Assembly: GCA_002049455.2 (NCBI GenBank)
Contig: KV919264.1
Coordinates: forward strand, 1-36,806
Direction of reading: 5' to 3'
Length of the DNA stretch: 36,806 bases
DNA from: Porphyra umbilicalis
Taxonomy: Eukaryota; Rhodophyta; Bangiophyceae; Bangiales; Bangiaceae
Under the pieces are notes generated by a model. That model did not search any database. It saw only the letters and a list, made by a program, of their open reading frames with translations, and was not told the DNA's origin. Positions 10,381 through 20,345 of this stretch are shown one piece after another; positions within the stretch are counted from its first letter, which is position 1, and every line of letters starts with the position of its first letter. The position numbers and the translations under genes were made by a program.

Positions 10381-12083
10381 TTAACGCGGCGGCGGGCACC
10401 CCCCCCCCCCCTCCCCCCCCCCCTCGGCCGCCGCCGCCGCGCGGCGTGCGTCGACGCCCGCCCGTCCGAGGCGTGTCGCCGCGTCGGTTGCGGCGCTCAC
10501 CTCGGCAACGTGCTCAAAGGTGCGGGGTTCGCCGACGGCGGCCTTGAACGCCGCCGCCAACGCCGCGCCGGTCGGCGGGGGGAGGTGCGCCGTGCCGACC
10601 ACGGGGGGCGGCGCGTGCAGGGGGGCGGCCGGCGCGCCCGCGTGCGCCGCCGCCGCCGCCGGCGCGGCGGCGGGGGGTGGTCGGCCCGCCGCGTCGGCGG
10701 CGGGGCGGCGCCCGCGGCGGCCGCGACGCGGGGTCGCGGCGGGGGAAGCGGCGACCGCCGCGGGGGCGTCGGCCTTGCCGCCGCCCGCCGGCCCTCGGGC
10801 GGCGGTGGCCGCCACGAGGCGGGCGACGAGCGCCGGCTTGGTGCCGTCGGTCGGCGCGCCGCGCTCGGCGAGCGCGGCGCGCAGCTGCGCGACGCGCATC
10901 TTTCCGGGCGCCGCGAGCAGCCCCGCCCCCGAGTCGGGCGCGCACGCCGACGGGAAGACGACCGCGTCACACGCGCCCGCCGGTGGCGGCGCCGGCGGCG
11001 CTGCCGCCGTCGCCGCCGCCGCGGCGCCCGCCGCGTCAGCCGCCGCGCCCCCCCCCCGCAGCCGCGGTTGGCACGCCAAACACGCATACGCGGTGCGGGT
11101 GGCAATGGCCCACGTTTGCACGCGCGCGCCACACACGCACACCGCCTCATTGTATACGTAGCGGCGGCGGCCGGCGGCGGCCACCGCCCCGTCGGTCGTC
11201 ACAATGGCCCCGTCGAGGTAGCCCCGCTGCAGCAAGTCGACGGTGTGGGCCCACACCGCCGCCGCCGTTGCCGGCGACAGCCGCCGGCCGGGCTCGTCCG
11301 GGTGCACCCGCGCCTTGTGGCAAATCTCCGAGCGGAAAATGTTGCCGACGCCCGCCACCGCCGACTGGTCCATCAGCACCGCCCCGACGGAGCGGTCGGT
11401 GGACGCGAGGGTGTCGAGGAAGCGGGACGCGACGGCGTCGCCGCGCAGCGGGTCGGGGCCGAGCCGCCTGACCGCGTCGGCGTACAAGGCGGGGCCGCCC
11501 GCGACGAGCAGCTGCGCCGAGACGAGGCCGACGAGGCCGTCAGTGCGGGGCGCCCCGCCCGCCGCGTCGAGCTCCATGAGGCGCAGCCGCGTCGTCGGCC
11601 GCGCGTCGGGCACGGGGCGGCCGCCACCGGCGGTGCGGAATTGGCCCGACATACCAAAGTGGATGTGCACGACGACAACCTCCTCGGCGGCAAGGGCGGC
11701 CGCGTCGGCAGCGACAGCGGCAGCGTCAGCGTCGGCAGCAGCAGCGTCTGCAGCGTCGGCCGCCGCGGCCGCGGCCGCAGCGACGGCGGCGGCGGTCGGG
11801 CGGCGGCGGCGGCCGCCGTCGCCGGCCTTGACAGCACGCCGCGCAGCCGACACTGCCGGTGCCGCCACAGCCGCCGCCTCCCCCCCCCCCCTGCTCCCCC
11901 TTTGCGCCCATAAAAGTGAAAGAGGTTCTTGCCCACCGCCTCGACGCGCACGAGCACCCGCCCGTCAATGGCCGCCGCGCCCGCCGCAAAGCGGCCGTTT
12001 GGGGATTCGGCACGGAAGGCGCGCCGCAGCAGCTGTGCCCGGTGAGCGGTCGCCAGCCGCTGGACGGCGTGGCCTTCGACCAT
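10381..12083 (-). CDS. Fpg/Nei-family DNA glycosylase with C-terminal SAP domain, frame-broken
   Basis: Base-excision repair glycosylase/AP lyase. The ATG at 12083 gives MVEGHAVQRLA, then SPNGRFA and VGKNLFHFYG, closely resembling Nei1-type endonuclease VIII (MPEGHTLHRLA-like). Residue 2 is Val, where Fpg/Nei usually have the Pro nucleophile; animal NEIL3 also has Val2. After a frame change at a 12-C run (11880-11891) and an Ala/Asp-rich insert come VVVVHIHFGMSGQF, then the H2TH motif with LMDQSAVAGVGNIFRSEI. A zinc finger follows with spacing C-X-C-X16-C-X2-C and the conserved Arg (about 11071-11139). At 10804-10905 a SAP motif (GKMRVAQLRAALAERG and onward) is fused, a DNA-binding helix pair. 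The rest is Ala/Pro-rich. The stop at 10381 lies beside another C run (10399-10424), so the tail may be longer. The nuclear or organellar location is unclear. Confidence 0.85.
10804..10905 (-). other. SAP DNA-binding domain of the Nei-like protein
   Basis: About 34 residues with the SAP signature: a hydrophobic helix (VAQLRAALAERG), a turn with TDGTK, and a second helix PALVARLVA. It corresponds to the family pattern 'L.V.eL+..L..rGL...GtK.eLv.RL'. SAP domains bind scaffold or AT-rich DNA, so here it would tether the glycosylase to chromatin or DNA. Confidence 0.75.
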
Positions 12084-13112
12084 GGTCGGCCGGCGGCCGC
12101 GGCGGCCGCCGGGACCCGCGGCGGCGGCGGCGGCGGCGGCACGGCCCGCCGCCAGCAGCCGCGCGTCGGGCCGGCGGTGGGAAGAGGGGATGCACGTGCC
12201 GCCGGTCGGCCGCCGGCAGACGCACGAGGCGGCTGACGCGGTCGTCGACGGCCGACCGCCGCGGGCGGTGGTGGGGAGGACGAGGGCGGCGGGCATGGCG
12301 GCGGCGGCGGCCGGCGGCGTGCCGGCCGCCGTCGCTCTGGCGGCCGCCGCAGACGCAGAAACCGCAGAGCCGGCGCTGATCGCGGCGACGCGTGCAAAGG
12401 CCAGCCAAGTACGGCATCAACGTTTGATCCTGGTCGAACAAATCTTTCAACTGGGTACACTAAAACTTAGCCAGCTAGTAGTGTGTACTGTATTGGATGC
12501 GTCAGGATGGAGGCAGACTATATTTGGTTGTTTGAGCTCCCACGGGCAGATGTTGCGGATCAACTCCACTGCGGCCATGGAACACTGGAAGTGAGTTCAC
12601 TTCGTTGAAGCTTAGACGCTGGAGCAAGACGCGCGACGTTTGCACTCGCCTTCAGATGCCCAGTGGAGGGTTTCGCATCCCCCAGTGGCTGCACCTGTGG
12701 CGTGTCCCCCTCCCAACGCTGTGTCGGTGGATGACTGGGGTCCTGCCGAGTGTCAGAGGCAACCTCGGACGGCGGACCGGGCGGACGGGGGCGGTTTGCA
12801 TCACCTGACCTCGACGAGGTGCATGCGGCGCCGCTGCCCTAGGCGATGGACCCCCCCCCGTGTCTGGGGAGTGCAGCTGCTGGTGCACCCGCTCTTGCAG
12901 GATCGTTGCATGTTTGTTTGGGGAGCGAGCTCTTGACTTAAGCCCCGTCAGTCTGCGCATACCATGATGTTTTTTTTGACCCGCATCTCACCCCGTCGCG
13001 TCGCCTGAAGCTCCCCTCAACCACCCTTGCACCGCACCATTCCTCATCCCCAACGTCTCTCCCTTCCTCTCTCCTCCTCCCTCCACCCCCCTCCCCGATC
13101 CCCTTCTTCGAC
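12084..13112. other. Intergenic region between divergent Nei-like and LEA-like genes
   Basis: The first 300 bases are GC-rich and could be the 5' leader of the glycosylase; the minus-strand frame is open upstream of its ATG but lacks an earlier ATG. From about 12400 the base composition falls. No gene is recognised. The last 60 bases are a pyrimidine tract directly upstream of the LEA-like start. Confidence 0.5.
13048..13112 (+). promoter_or_regulatory. Pyrimidine-rich leader of the LEA-like gene
   Basis: An almost uninterrupted CT tract (CTCTCCCTTCCTCTCTCCTC and onward) ends at CGACATGG, the start codon context at 13113. CT tracts at this position are common around transcription starts and in 5' leaders of highly expressed algal and plant genes. 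The assignment is positional only. Confidence 0.35.
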
Positions 13113-14150
13113 ATGGCTCCCACCGCCTTTGTACCTGGCGCGGCGACGTCCCTCTTTGGTCACGCCCGCGCTGGCGCCCCTTCGTCGGTGTGCACCGGGC
13201 GGGCGGTGGCGACCGCGCCCGTAGCGCGTCGCGCGACGCTGCGCGCGTCGGCGGCCGACGATGAGACTAACAACCCCGCCACGCACGCAGACAATGCGGT
13301 GCAGGCCGTCCCCCAAAAGACGCACGACACGGTCATGAGTGGCCTCGGCGACGCCGAAGCCACCGCCGGCTCAGGCGTGCGCAGCGTCGGCGACGCGCTG
13401 CAGGGTGCGGTGCAGGCCGGGAAGGAGGCCTACGAGGGGCTGGTGGGCGGCGTCGGCAAGGAGGTAGACCCGACCGACGACAACTCGGAGGGCGTCTCAA
13501 CCGACGCGGCGTCGGCGCCGTCGGGTGCGGCGGCCGACGTGGAGTCGGCAGCTGCTGATGTCAAGGCGTCGGCCGAGGATACGGCGTCGGACGTGGCGTC
13601 TTCGGCCAAGGACGCGGCGTCGGACGTTGAGGCGTCGGCCAAGGATGTGGCGTCGGACGTTGAGGCGTCGGCCAAGGATGTGGCGTCGGACGTTGAGGCG
13701 GCGGCCAAGGACGCGGCGTCGGACGTTGAGGGGTCGGCCAAGGATGTGGCGTCCGACGTTGAGGCGTCGGCCAAGGACGCGGCGTCGGACGTTAAGGCGT
13801 CGGCCAAGGATGTGGCGTCCGACGTTGAGGCGTCGGCCAAAGACGCCGCTTCGGACGCCAAGGAGGCCGCGTCAGATGTGACCGACGGGGGCATTGTGCA
13901 GGGCATTAAGGATGGCCTTAAGAGCGTCGGCAAGGATGTGGAGCGCTTTGTGCACGGCAGCGCCGCTTCGTCGACGGGTGAGGTTGTGCAGGAAGTCAAG
14001 GACACGATGATGGAGATTGGGACTGAGGGCGCGACACTGTCGGACGCGGCAGAGGGCACGGTGACGGGGGCCCAGAACGCGGCGGCGGGCGCCAAGAAGA
14101 CACTCGAGGTCGTTGGCGAGGATGCCAAAGCGGGCCTCAAGGGCGAGTAG
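13113..14150 (+). CDS. Plastid-targeted LEA-like protein with 11-residue repeats
   Basis: 345 residues from the ATG in GACATGG. Residues 1-48 look like a plastid transit peptide: MAPTAFVPGAATSLFG, Ser/Arg-rich, few acids, with a plausible processing site near RRATLRASA. Residues 153-251 are nine consecutive 11-mers of the type SAKDVASDVEA. This periodicity and composition (Ala, Lys, Asp, Glu, no Cys) is that of group 3 LEA proteins, which are disordered in water and become amphipathic helix on drying. A further helical amphipathic part (GIVQGIKDGLKSVGKDVERF) and a C-terminal GAKKTLEVVGEDAKAGLKGE follow. Desiccation protection of the chloroplast is the natural inference for an intertidal alga. 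An apolipoprotein-like or plastoglobule-associated helix protein is the alternative. The reading frame is intact and the repeats are also visible at DNA level (33-bp units). Confidence 0.77.
   Translation: MAPTAFVPGAATSLFGHARAGAPSSVCTGRAVATAPVARRATLRASAADDETNNPATHADNAVQAVPQKTHDTVMSGLGDAEATAGSGVRSVGDALQGAVQAGKEAYEGLVGGVGKEVDPTDDNSEGVSTDAASAPSGAAADVESAAADVKASAEDTASDVASSAKDAASDVEASAKDVASDVEASAKDVASDVEAAAKDAASDVEGSAKDVASDVEASAKDAASDVKASAKDVASDVEASAKDAASDAKEAASDVTDGGIVQGIKDGLKSVGKDVERFVHGSAASSTGEVVQEVKDTMMEIGTEGATLSDAAEGTVTGAQNAAAGAKKTLEVVGEDAKAGLKGE
13569..13865 (+). repeat. Nine 33-bp coding repeats of the LEA-like gene
   Basis: Nine in-frame 33-bp units encode SAKD(V/A)ASDVEA variants. Units differ by a few bases, for example GATGTGGCGTC versus GACGCGGCGTC, and the alternation of V and A variants suggests expansion by unequal exchange of one or two units at a time. 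Confidence 0.9.
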
Positions 14151-14655
14151 AGCGCGACGATGAACGGCCGACTGGCCGGCTTGGTTGGGTGTCTGTGTAT
14201 AGATGGTGATTGTCAGAGTGCCCGAGCTATGATATGCGACGAGCAAACATTTTTTCCTCGTGCTGGTTTCTTTGCATGTCACTGCGCAGGAGAACATAGC
14301 CATTGTGGCGGAGCCCGTGTCATGCAGGCGGAAGGCTGAGCACGTCGCACTGCTGCAGGGACATGGCGACGGTCGTCACCACCCCTAGCACCTCTCTCCT
14401 CCACCGCCTGCCACTCAGTCCGTGGTGCACTCAAACTGAGGGCGCTTGTCTGCGCGAACCGTCGCCTTACCACGCGTCTCGTAAGTGTTGGAGCTGTTGG
14501 ATTTTCCACCGACAGGACGCGCCCTGCCCCTCTTTCTGAGGACAGTCCCAGCGGCCTGCTGGCAAGCCTCGAACCACTGAAGCGGACGCACACAACAGAG
14601 CAGTAGGCAATCGGAGCGAAGAGCGATGCACGCCCCACCACGGATCTTAAATGAG
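14151..14655. other. Intergenic region between convergent LEA-like and kinase genes
   Basis: About 500 bases holding the 3' ends of both genes. A short T-rich stretch (ATTTTTTCC near 14250) may belong to the 3' processing region of the LEA-like gene. No gene or repeat is seen. Confidence 0.5.
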
Positions 14656-17113
14656 TCACTCCAACACAAAGCGTGGCGCCCCGGATGTCGCACACTCTGC
14701 CGGCATGCCTGGCGTACGCCCCCGCAACCGCGACAGCAGTGGGTTCTTGTTACGAGCCACCGCCTGCAGAGCCTCGGGTGGTAGAAAGAAACGCAGAGAC
14801 TGAATGTCGGTAATAGACGCGGCCGACGCCAGAACGTCCTTGCCCCCAGCCCGGGCAGGCGCAACGTCGTTAGCCACCTGTGCTTCCACAGTCGCGGGCG
14901 GCGCCGCATCAGCGCCGTGATCGCCATCGAAATCGTCGAGCGCCCCGTCGACATCGTCGGCGGCCACGGCGAGGCGCTCCCGCACCAGGCCCGACGAAGT
15001 GGCGGACGAGCTCGACAGCGGCTCCCCACCGATGTCCACGTCGCTGGACACCGCTTCGCGCAGGCGCTGGGACACTGTCCTTCCTGCTGGCGCCACGGGA
15101 GACGCTGCTGCCCGCCCTGCTGATGGCGGGTGAGGCTGCACGGGCGCCCCCGGCCGTCGGGGTGCCCCACCGTCCGCAGCGGCAGGGGGGAGCGCCGCGC
15201 CGGGCGGGGAGATGGGTGACGTCGGGGTAACTACCGCGGCCGCCGCCAGCGAGGGCTGGTCTTTGGGCACCACCGGCGTTGGGTGCCGGCCGGTGGCACC
15301 GCGGGTGCCCTTGTGTTTGCCCCGGGGGGTCGTAGCCGTCCCCGCCGCGCCCGCTACAGCGGCGGCCGCCGCTGCTACAGCCACCACCGGCGCCGCACCC
15401 CCGACCGCGCTCCGGCCAGACTCGCTGGGGGCACGCCGGCTGCCAGTGGGCGACGCCCGATGGTCCGCCGGCGCAGGCGACCGTGACCGCCCACGGTGGC
15501 GGTGGGTGGGCTTGGCCTTTGGCGCACGCGCGGCAGCGGCAGCAGCCAAGCTCCCCTCGGCCGGCCGCGAGGCGCGCGAGCTGCCGCTGGCTCCCGCCTT
15601 GACCTTTTTGTCCTCTGGTTGCCGGCTGTTGACCTTGGCGGCCGGCGACGAGGAGTCCGAGCTACGCGGAAGCGCATTAGAGGCAGCCACCGCCTGCTGC
15701 TCGGACGCCGCCGCCGCGGCGGCTGTGGCAGAGGAAAGGGAGGCCGAGGAGGCCGTGTCACCACCGCCAGAGAGGGTAAGCTCTTGGGACTCGCTGCTCC
15801 GGTCCGACGAGATGCCCCCTCCGGCCGCATCGAGACGCTTCTTCTTGGACCGGACCTTCTTCCGCCGCCGTCGCCGCGCCTCGTCCTCGTCATCCTCGGT
15901 GGCCTCTGCCCCCGAGGCAGTAGAGGACGACGTGGGCACCGACGCGTCGTCTTCCTCCCCAGCAAAGCCCTCCATGAACCAGGGGTGCTTCTTGACGTCG
16001 GCGAACGACCAGCGGACGTCGGGGTCCTTCTCGAGCATCCCCGATAGAACCTCCTTGACGCCCGTCGACAGGTGTGACGGGAAAATCAGCTGGTCCTTGA
16101 CAATTGCGTCGTAAAGGGCGCGTTCACTGTCCTCGTCAAAAGGCAAAAAGCCGCAGAGCATCCCGTACAAGATGATGCCGCTGGACCAGACGTCAAACTT
16201 AGCGCCGTCATAGCCCTCCTTGGCTGAGGTAATCACCTCAGGACTCGTGTAGTGAGGTGTCCCGCACACGGTATGCAGCAACTCGGTGCCGCTGTTGGCC
16301 GACTTGATGGACGACAGCCCGAAATCCACAATCTTGAGCGCCCCATCCTCGGACAGCATGAGGTTTTCCGGCTTGAGGTCCCGGTGATACACCAGCCGCC
16401 GGTGGCAGTAGTCGATACCACACACGAGCTGCTGGAAGTAGACCCGACCGTCAGGCTCCGACAGCCGCCCGCGGTCCGAGATGATGTCGAATAATTCACC
16501 ACCCGTGACCAGCTCCATCACCAGATAAATGTGCTTGGATGAGGTGAGCACCTCATACAATCGTACGATGTTACGGTGCCGAAGCGCCTTCATCACCGCC
16601 ACCTCCCGCCGCACTTGTATCGTCAGGGACGCCGTGGAGATGCGGCTCTTCGCCATAATCTTAACGGCGTACCGCACGCCCGTCTCTTCATGCATGCCTA
16701 GCTTCACCCTGCGAGAAAAGCACAGGGAAGAAAGCAGGGGACAAACGTAGCGCAAGGGGGAGTCGGCAGACGAAGAGAAGAAACACACCAACGCACGCAG
16801 GCTCATTTGTCAGTCCCAAATCAGCATAAACGTGGCAGAGGGGGGATACACAATGAGCATACACACGACCACCACAGACAGCAAGGTGCTTGACCCCTCT
16901 CCTCCCACGCGCAACCCCGACGTACTTCCCAAAGGAACCCTCGCCGACTGTGTCCAGCAGGATATACTTGCCGACTTTGAACATCGACTTGGTCGCGTCC
17001 GGCTGCGGCGGGGGTGGCGTCCCCCTGCCTGTCAGCCCGCCCTTGCCCCTCTTGGCACCATCCTTGCGGCCGCCGCCGCCCCCATCCTTCTTGACCTGCG
17101 TCGCCGGCGACAT
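14656..17113 (-). CDS. SNF1/AMPK-like (CAMKL) serine/threonine protein kinase, two exons
   Basis: Exon 1 is 17113-16926 and exon 2 is 16708-14656, giving 746 residues. The split codon Lys63 joins GEGSFGK to VKLGMHEETG, restoring the glycine loop. Kinase domain about 48-325: Lys79 (YAVK), Glu98, HRDLKPEN with catalytic Asp173, DFG Asp191, and GTPHYTSPE. Thr209 in LLHTVCGTPHY is at the position of AMPK Thr172, so activation by an LKB1-like upstream kinase is expected. FDVWSSGIILYGMLCGFLPF and WSFADVKKHPWF are typical of the SNF1/CAMKL group. About 420 residues follow: basic, Ser/Ala-rich and probably disordered, with no NAF, UBA or CBS motif that I can identify. A compact conserved-looking end (SLRFFLPPEALQAVARNKNP) could be a docking or autoregulatory element. 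The likely role is nutrient/energy or stress signalling in cytosol or nucleus. The exact subfamily is unsettled. Confidence 0.93.
16709..16925 (-). other. Spliceosomal intron in the kinase gene
   Basis: 217 bases. The donor after GGGAA is GTACGT. The acceptor is a pyrimidine-rich TGCTTTTCTCGCAG before GGTGAAGCTAGG. Removal joins the reading frames exactly inside the kinase glycine loop, between its subdomain I residues GEGSFG and K-VKLG. This is the only intron I can support in the window. Confidence 0.92.
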
Positions 17114-18678
17114 GGTGCCGCCACGACACCGCCTGCCACCCGCGCCTCAACCGCCGCTGGCCCGCGCGGCGGTGGCAGCAGCGGGGCGCTGGCGCCCCCG
17201 CCCCCCGGTCACCCACCCCAGCTCACGGGGCGACACCCTCACCGGGGTGACATGTACGCGCGGACCACGCGCGCTCCGCCGTGGCGCTGCACGGCACGGT
17301 CGTCGCGACACACTGCGCGGCGCGGCGCCCCGGACCGCAAGTGCACCCCCGGTCGCGTCGGGCGCGCGGTCGGCAATGGGCGGGGAGGGGCCCCCCGTCG
17401 CCGTGACCAGCAGCGTCGCGCGCACACGGAACAGCGGGGGGACGACGGAGGGTGTCGCCGGCCCGACCGGCCCCGTCCCGCGTACCGCGGACCGGAAGGA
17501 CGTCACCGCCCACGGCTCACGCGGCACACGCGGCGCGCCAGCGAGGACGCGGCCCATACAGTTGTCCCGGGGTACAGGGCAGCTGCGGTGGGAGGCGGCA
17601 ATTTGCGGGCGCAGCGACGGGGAGGCATGAGAAGCACGTGTCAGGGAGGGGATGGGGCCTGTTGCCACCAACTGCCGCCCCCCCTCCACCTGCAGGCCAC
17701 TCCCAAAGCACAGCGTGAACGTGGCCACGCTCGGCACGCTGGTGGATACGTGCGGCTTGACTGGTCGACCACTCCACAAGGCGTCTTAACTGTCAGTATT
17801 CAACTTATCCATGCGCTGTAGTAGTATATTTTTCGCTGCACCAGAATAGTTATCGACAACTGCACCGACGAGGATCGCGGGTGGTGCGCCTTCATGCGGT
17901 GCTCGTCGGCGTCGCGGATGCGTACGATATCGAGGCGGCGATTGCGCGGGGAGGGTCGGCGACGCGGCGAGGGCGGGCGACGTGGCAAGGGCGGGCGACT
18001 CGGCGAGGGCGGGCGACGCGGCGAGGGTGGGCGACTCGGCGAGGGCGGCTGAAAGCGCCTGGCTGCGGCACGAACATGGCGCTGGTCTTTCTGGTCAACG
18101 AGCTGCTCGCAGACGCAGTGGTGCTCGGGGGCAGCCTGTTTCAGGAGCCAAGAAGGATGCATGCCGGAACGTAAGTGCGGCCTGCGCGGACGGCAGCGGC
18201 GAATGCAGCGGGGCTGGCAGCCCCCACCTCTCCGCACCCCTGCTGTGTGGGTGTTCGGTACACGTGCATTACGGGGTGGGCGCCTCCGGCGCATCCCGTC
18301 GACGCTGCCACCGCCCATGCCACCGCTGACGGTCTCCGTTCCTTTTAAGGGGGCTAGCGGCTCGTGTGACGAGGGACGGCAATGTTAAGAGAGAACTAGA
18401 GCAATAGATGCACCACCCCGGCGCGCCAATGCCGCCGCGTCGGGAGCTCGTGTAGCCGCAAATACACGCAACGTGGCCCGGCAGTCATCGAGGTATCTTC
18501 ACCCCGCCACTGCGGCGTCGGAGCGCCCCGAGAACGGCACCGTACTGGCTCCACCGCCCCGTGGATGGAGGAGCGGAAGGTCCCGCATCCACTGGTAACC
18601 TCTAAATAGTACCTCAGGCAGGCGCATCCATCCCGTTCTTCGCCACCTAGTCACCCGCTACGCCCGCCGCCCACCCCC
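17114..18678. other. Intergenic region upstream of the kinase gene
   Basis: The first part (to about 17780) is GC-rich with no recognisable gene. 17790-17870 is less GC-rich. An 18-bp minisatellite lies at 17957-18046. The rest to 18678 has only short frames. The kinase promoter must lie in its left part, but no clear element stands out. Confidence 0.5.
17957..18046. repeat. 18-bp minisatellite, five units
   Basis: Five tandem units of GGGCGAC(T/G)CGGCGAGGGC with single-base variants. Because 18 is divisible by 3, all frames through it remain open and produce Arg- or Pro-rich hexapeptide repeats. No other evidence supports coding. Confidence 0.85.
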
Positions 18679-19273
18679 CTACAACGTGAGCGCCTCGGTC
18701 ACGTCTTGCGGCAGGCGCCCTCGCCTCCCATAAGCGTTGAGCGCCTTGACCGCCTTCTCAACTGCTTCCGTCCCCCCCCCCCCTTGACCGTCGCGAGCGC
18801 GTCGTACATGCGCTTCACGTCGCTCTTCATCGCAGCGGTACGCTCCGACACGTAATTGTCACTAAACGTGCCGCTGTAGATGATCAGAGCGTTGCGCACC
18901 TTGATGTCAAACGGCTTTGACTCGATGGATGCCACCGCGGCGGCCGTGTCGCCCGCCTCAACCGCGTCACGGATGGAGCGCAGCGTCGCTGCCGCCTCCC
19001 GGATGCGCGGCAGGTACCGGTCGATCGCCACCCGCGTCGCCGCTGCCGTGCGGTCGGCGCGGGCGGGCGCGGGCGCGCCGCCAACGGCGGCGAGGAGGGG
19101 GAGCGCCAGGAGCGGGAGGAGGGCGCGCCGGGTGGTCGTCACGTCCGCAGCTGCCGCCGTCGGGGAGGGGGGGGGGAGGTCAATCCGGCGGGGGGGGGGG
19201 TGATCATGCACACGGCCGGGCGCGTGGCGGCGCGGATGGCGGTGGCGGGCAGCGTGTGGACGACAAAGGCCAT
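18679..19273 (-). CDS. Probable thylakoid-lumen helical protein (PsbQ'/Psb31-like candidate), frame-broken
   Basis: The ATG at 19273 begins MAFVVHTLPATAIRAATRPA, a plastid transit peptide with the AFV start. A second targeting part, TTRRALLPLLALPLLAAVGG ending APARA, is a twin-arginine thylakoid signal with an AxA site. The mature protein (from DRTAAATRV) is nearly all helix: RVAIDRYLPRIREAAATL, then FDIKVRNALIIYSGTFSDNY, then KSDVKRMYDALATV. Two frame changes are needed: one between the transit peptide and the Tat signal (G runs at 19167-19176 and 19190-19200), one at a 12-C run (18772-18783). The second yields a helical end, TEAVEKAVKALNAYGRRG, with a TAG at 18679. The unshifted frame would end at 18699 with an implausible Arg-rich tail. 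Size, topology and helices suit extrinsic photosystem II proteins of the PsbQ'/Psb31 kind, but I cannot confirm the family. Confidence 0.68.
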
Positions 19274-20345
19274 TGTGGCGAAGGGCGGGGAGGCGGGGAG
19301 TAGAGCAGGGGGGAGCGGCAAAGGAGCAGAAGCACGTCAACCCCCAACGTGACAACAGAGGTGGCCGCAAGTGGTGGGTGTGGGTGAGGAGGTGCCTTTA
19401 GGGTGAGGTGAGGTCTCGAGGAGGCGGGTTACGAGTGATGGGGAGGCGGATGGGGGATGGTTTTTTTCTTTTTTGTGCCGACGCTATTGCTGTCTTCCCA
19501 ATTTTGGCCGATGCCGTCGATGTCAAGAGGGGTGATCAACTGTGCGAAACGTGTCCGCACACGTGGCACGGATATGGGTACGTAGCGGGGCGCAGCGTCG
19601 CGACCCGCCGTAGCGGGGCATAGTGGCCATCCATTCGGCCGGATATAGTCGTTCGACCAATGGGCAGTTGACCCAGACCCTGGCTTTTTGCAAAGTGTGT
19701 GGGCGTGTCTCATTTCCACAGATGCCCTCCCACCAGATCGCGGTGATCGTGACATTTGAAACTAGAAAGACAATTGCACTGGCCAAAGCCTTCCATTTGC
19801 GAATCGTGTTTCTTCAGGTCTGAAGGAGTTTGGTCGCCGACACACTTTTTGCTGCCAGAGCTGTACGGTACACCTCACCACCTCTACGATGGTGAGTGGG
19901 TGACGGCGGGGCAAGCACTATCGCAATGCAAAACACAATGTGCCCAGACACATCTCGCCACACATAGCACGAAGCGTCTCCACCGCTGCGTGCGAGCCTG
20001 CAATAGCTGTGCCCGGAACAAGGGTTGGAAAACGAAATGCAGGGATAGAGTGCAGCTCGTCCCTGTTGGCCACCAACAGACGAGCACGCCAGCCGCACCG
20101 CGAGACTAGCAGGAAAGCAATGACGAAGCTGCAACACGGAGAGGATCAGCATGCCATGTCGAGGAGACCCAACGACACGTCCTCGTGGCCACCTCTCTCA
20201 GCCCCCGTCATTGCGTGAGCAGCGGCCCCGATTCGGCGTTCGATGCCATGCTCCGGGGTCCAACAAAAATAGAGGCCAGCCTCACAGTCCCCTCCCCTCT
20301 CCACCCCTGAACCGAGCTCCCACCAACTGCACACCCCATCTCGTA
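19274..20345. other. Intergenic region between the two lumen-protein genes
   Basis: About 1.07 kb. From 19440 on it is less GC-rich. Open frames on both strands (for example 19756-20109 on +, 19814-20152 on -) show no family motif or targeting signal. It should contain the promoter of the left gene and the 3' end of the right one, both on the minus strand. Confidence 0.5.

Noticed and set aside
17800..18318. 172-codon minus-strand Pro/Ser/Arg repeat protein
   Set aside because: Its repeat character comes from the 18-bp minisatellite, and no other support exists.
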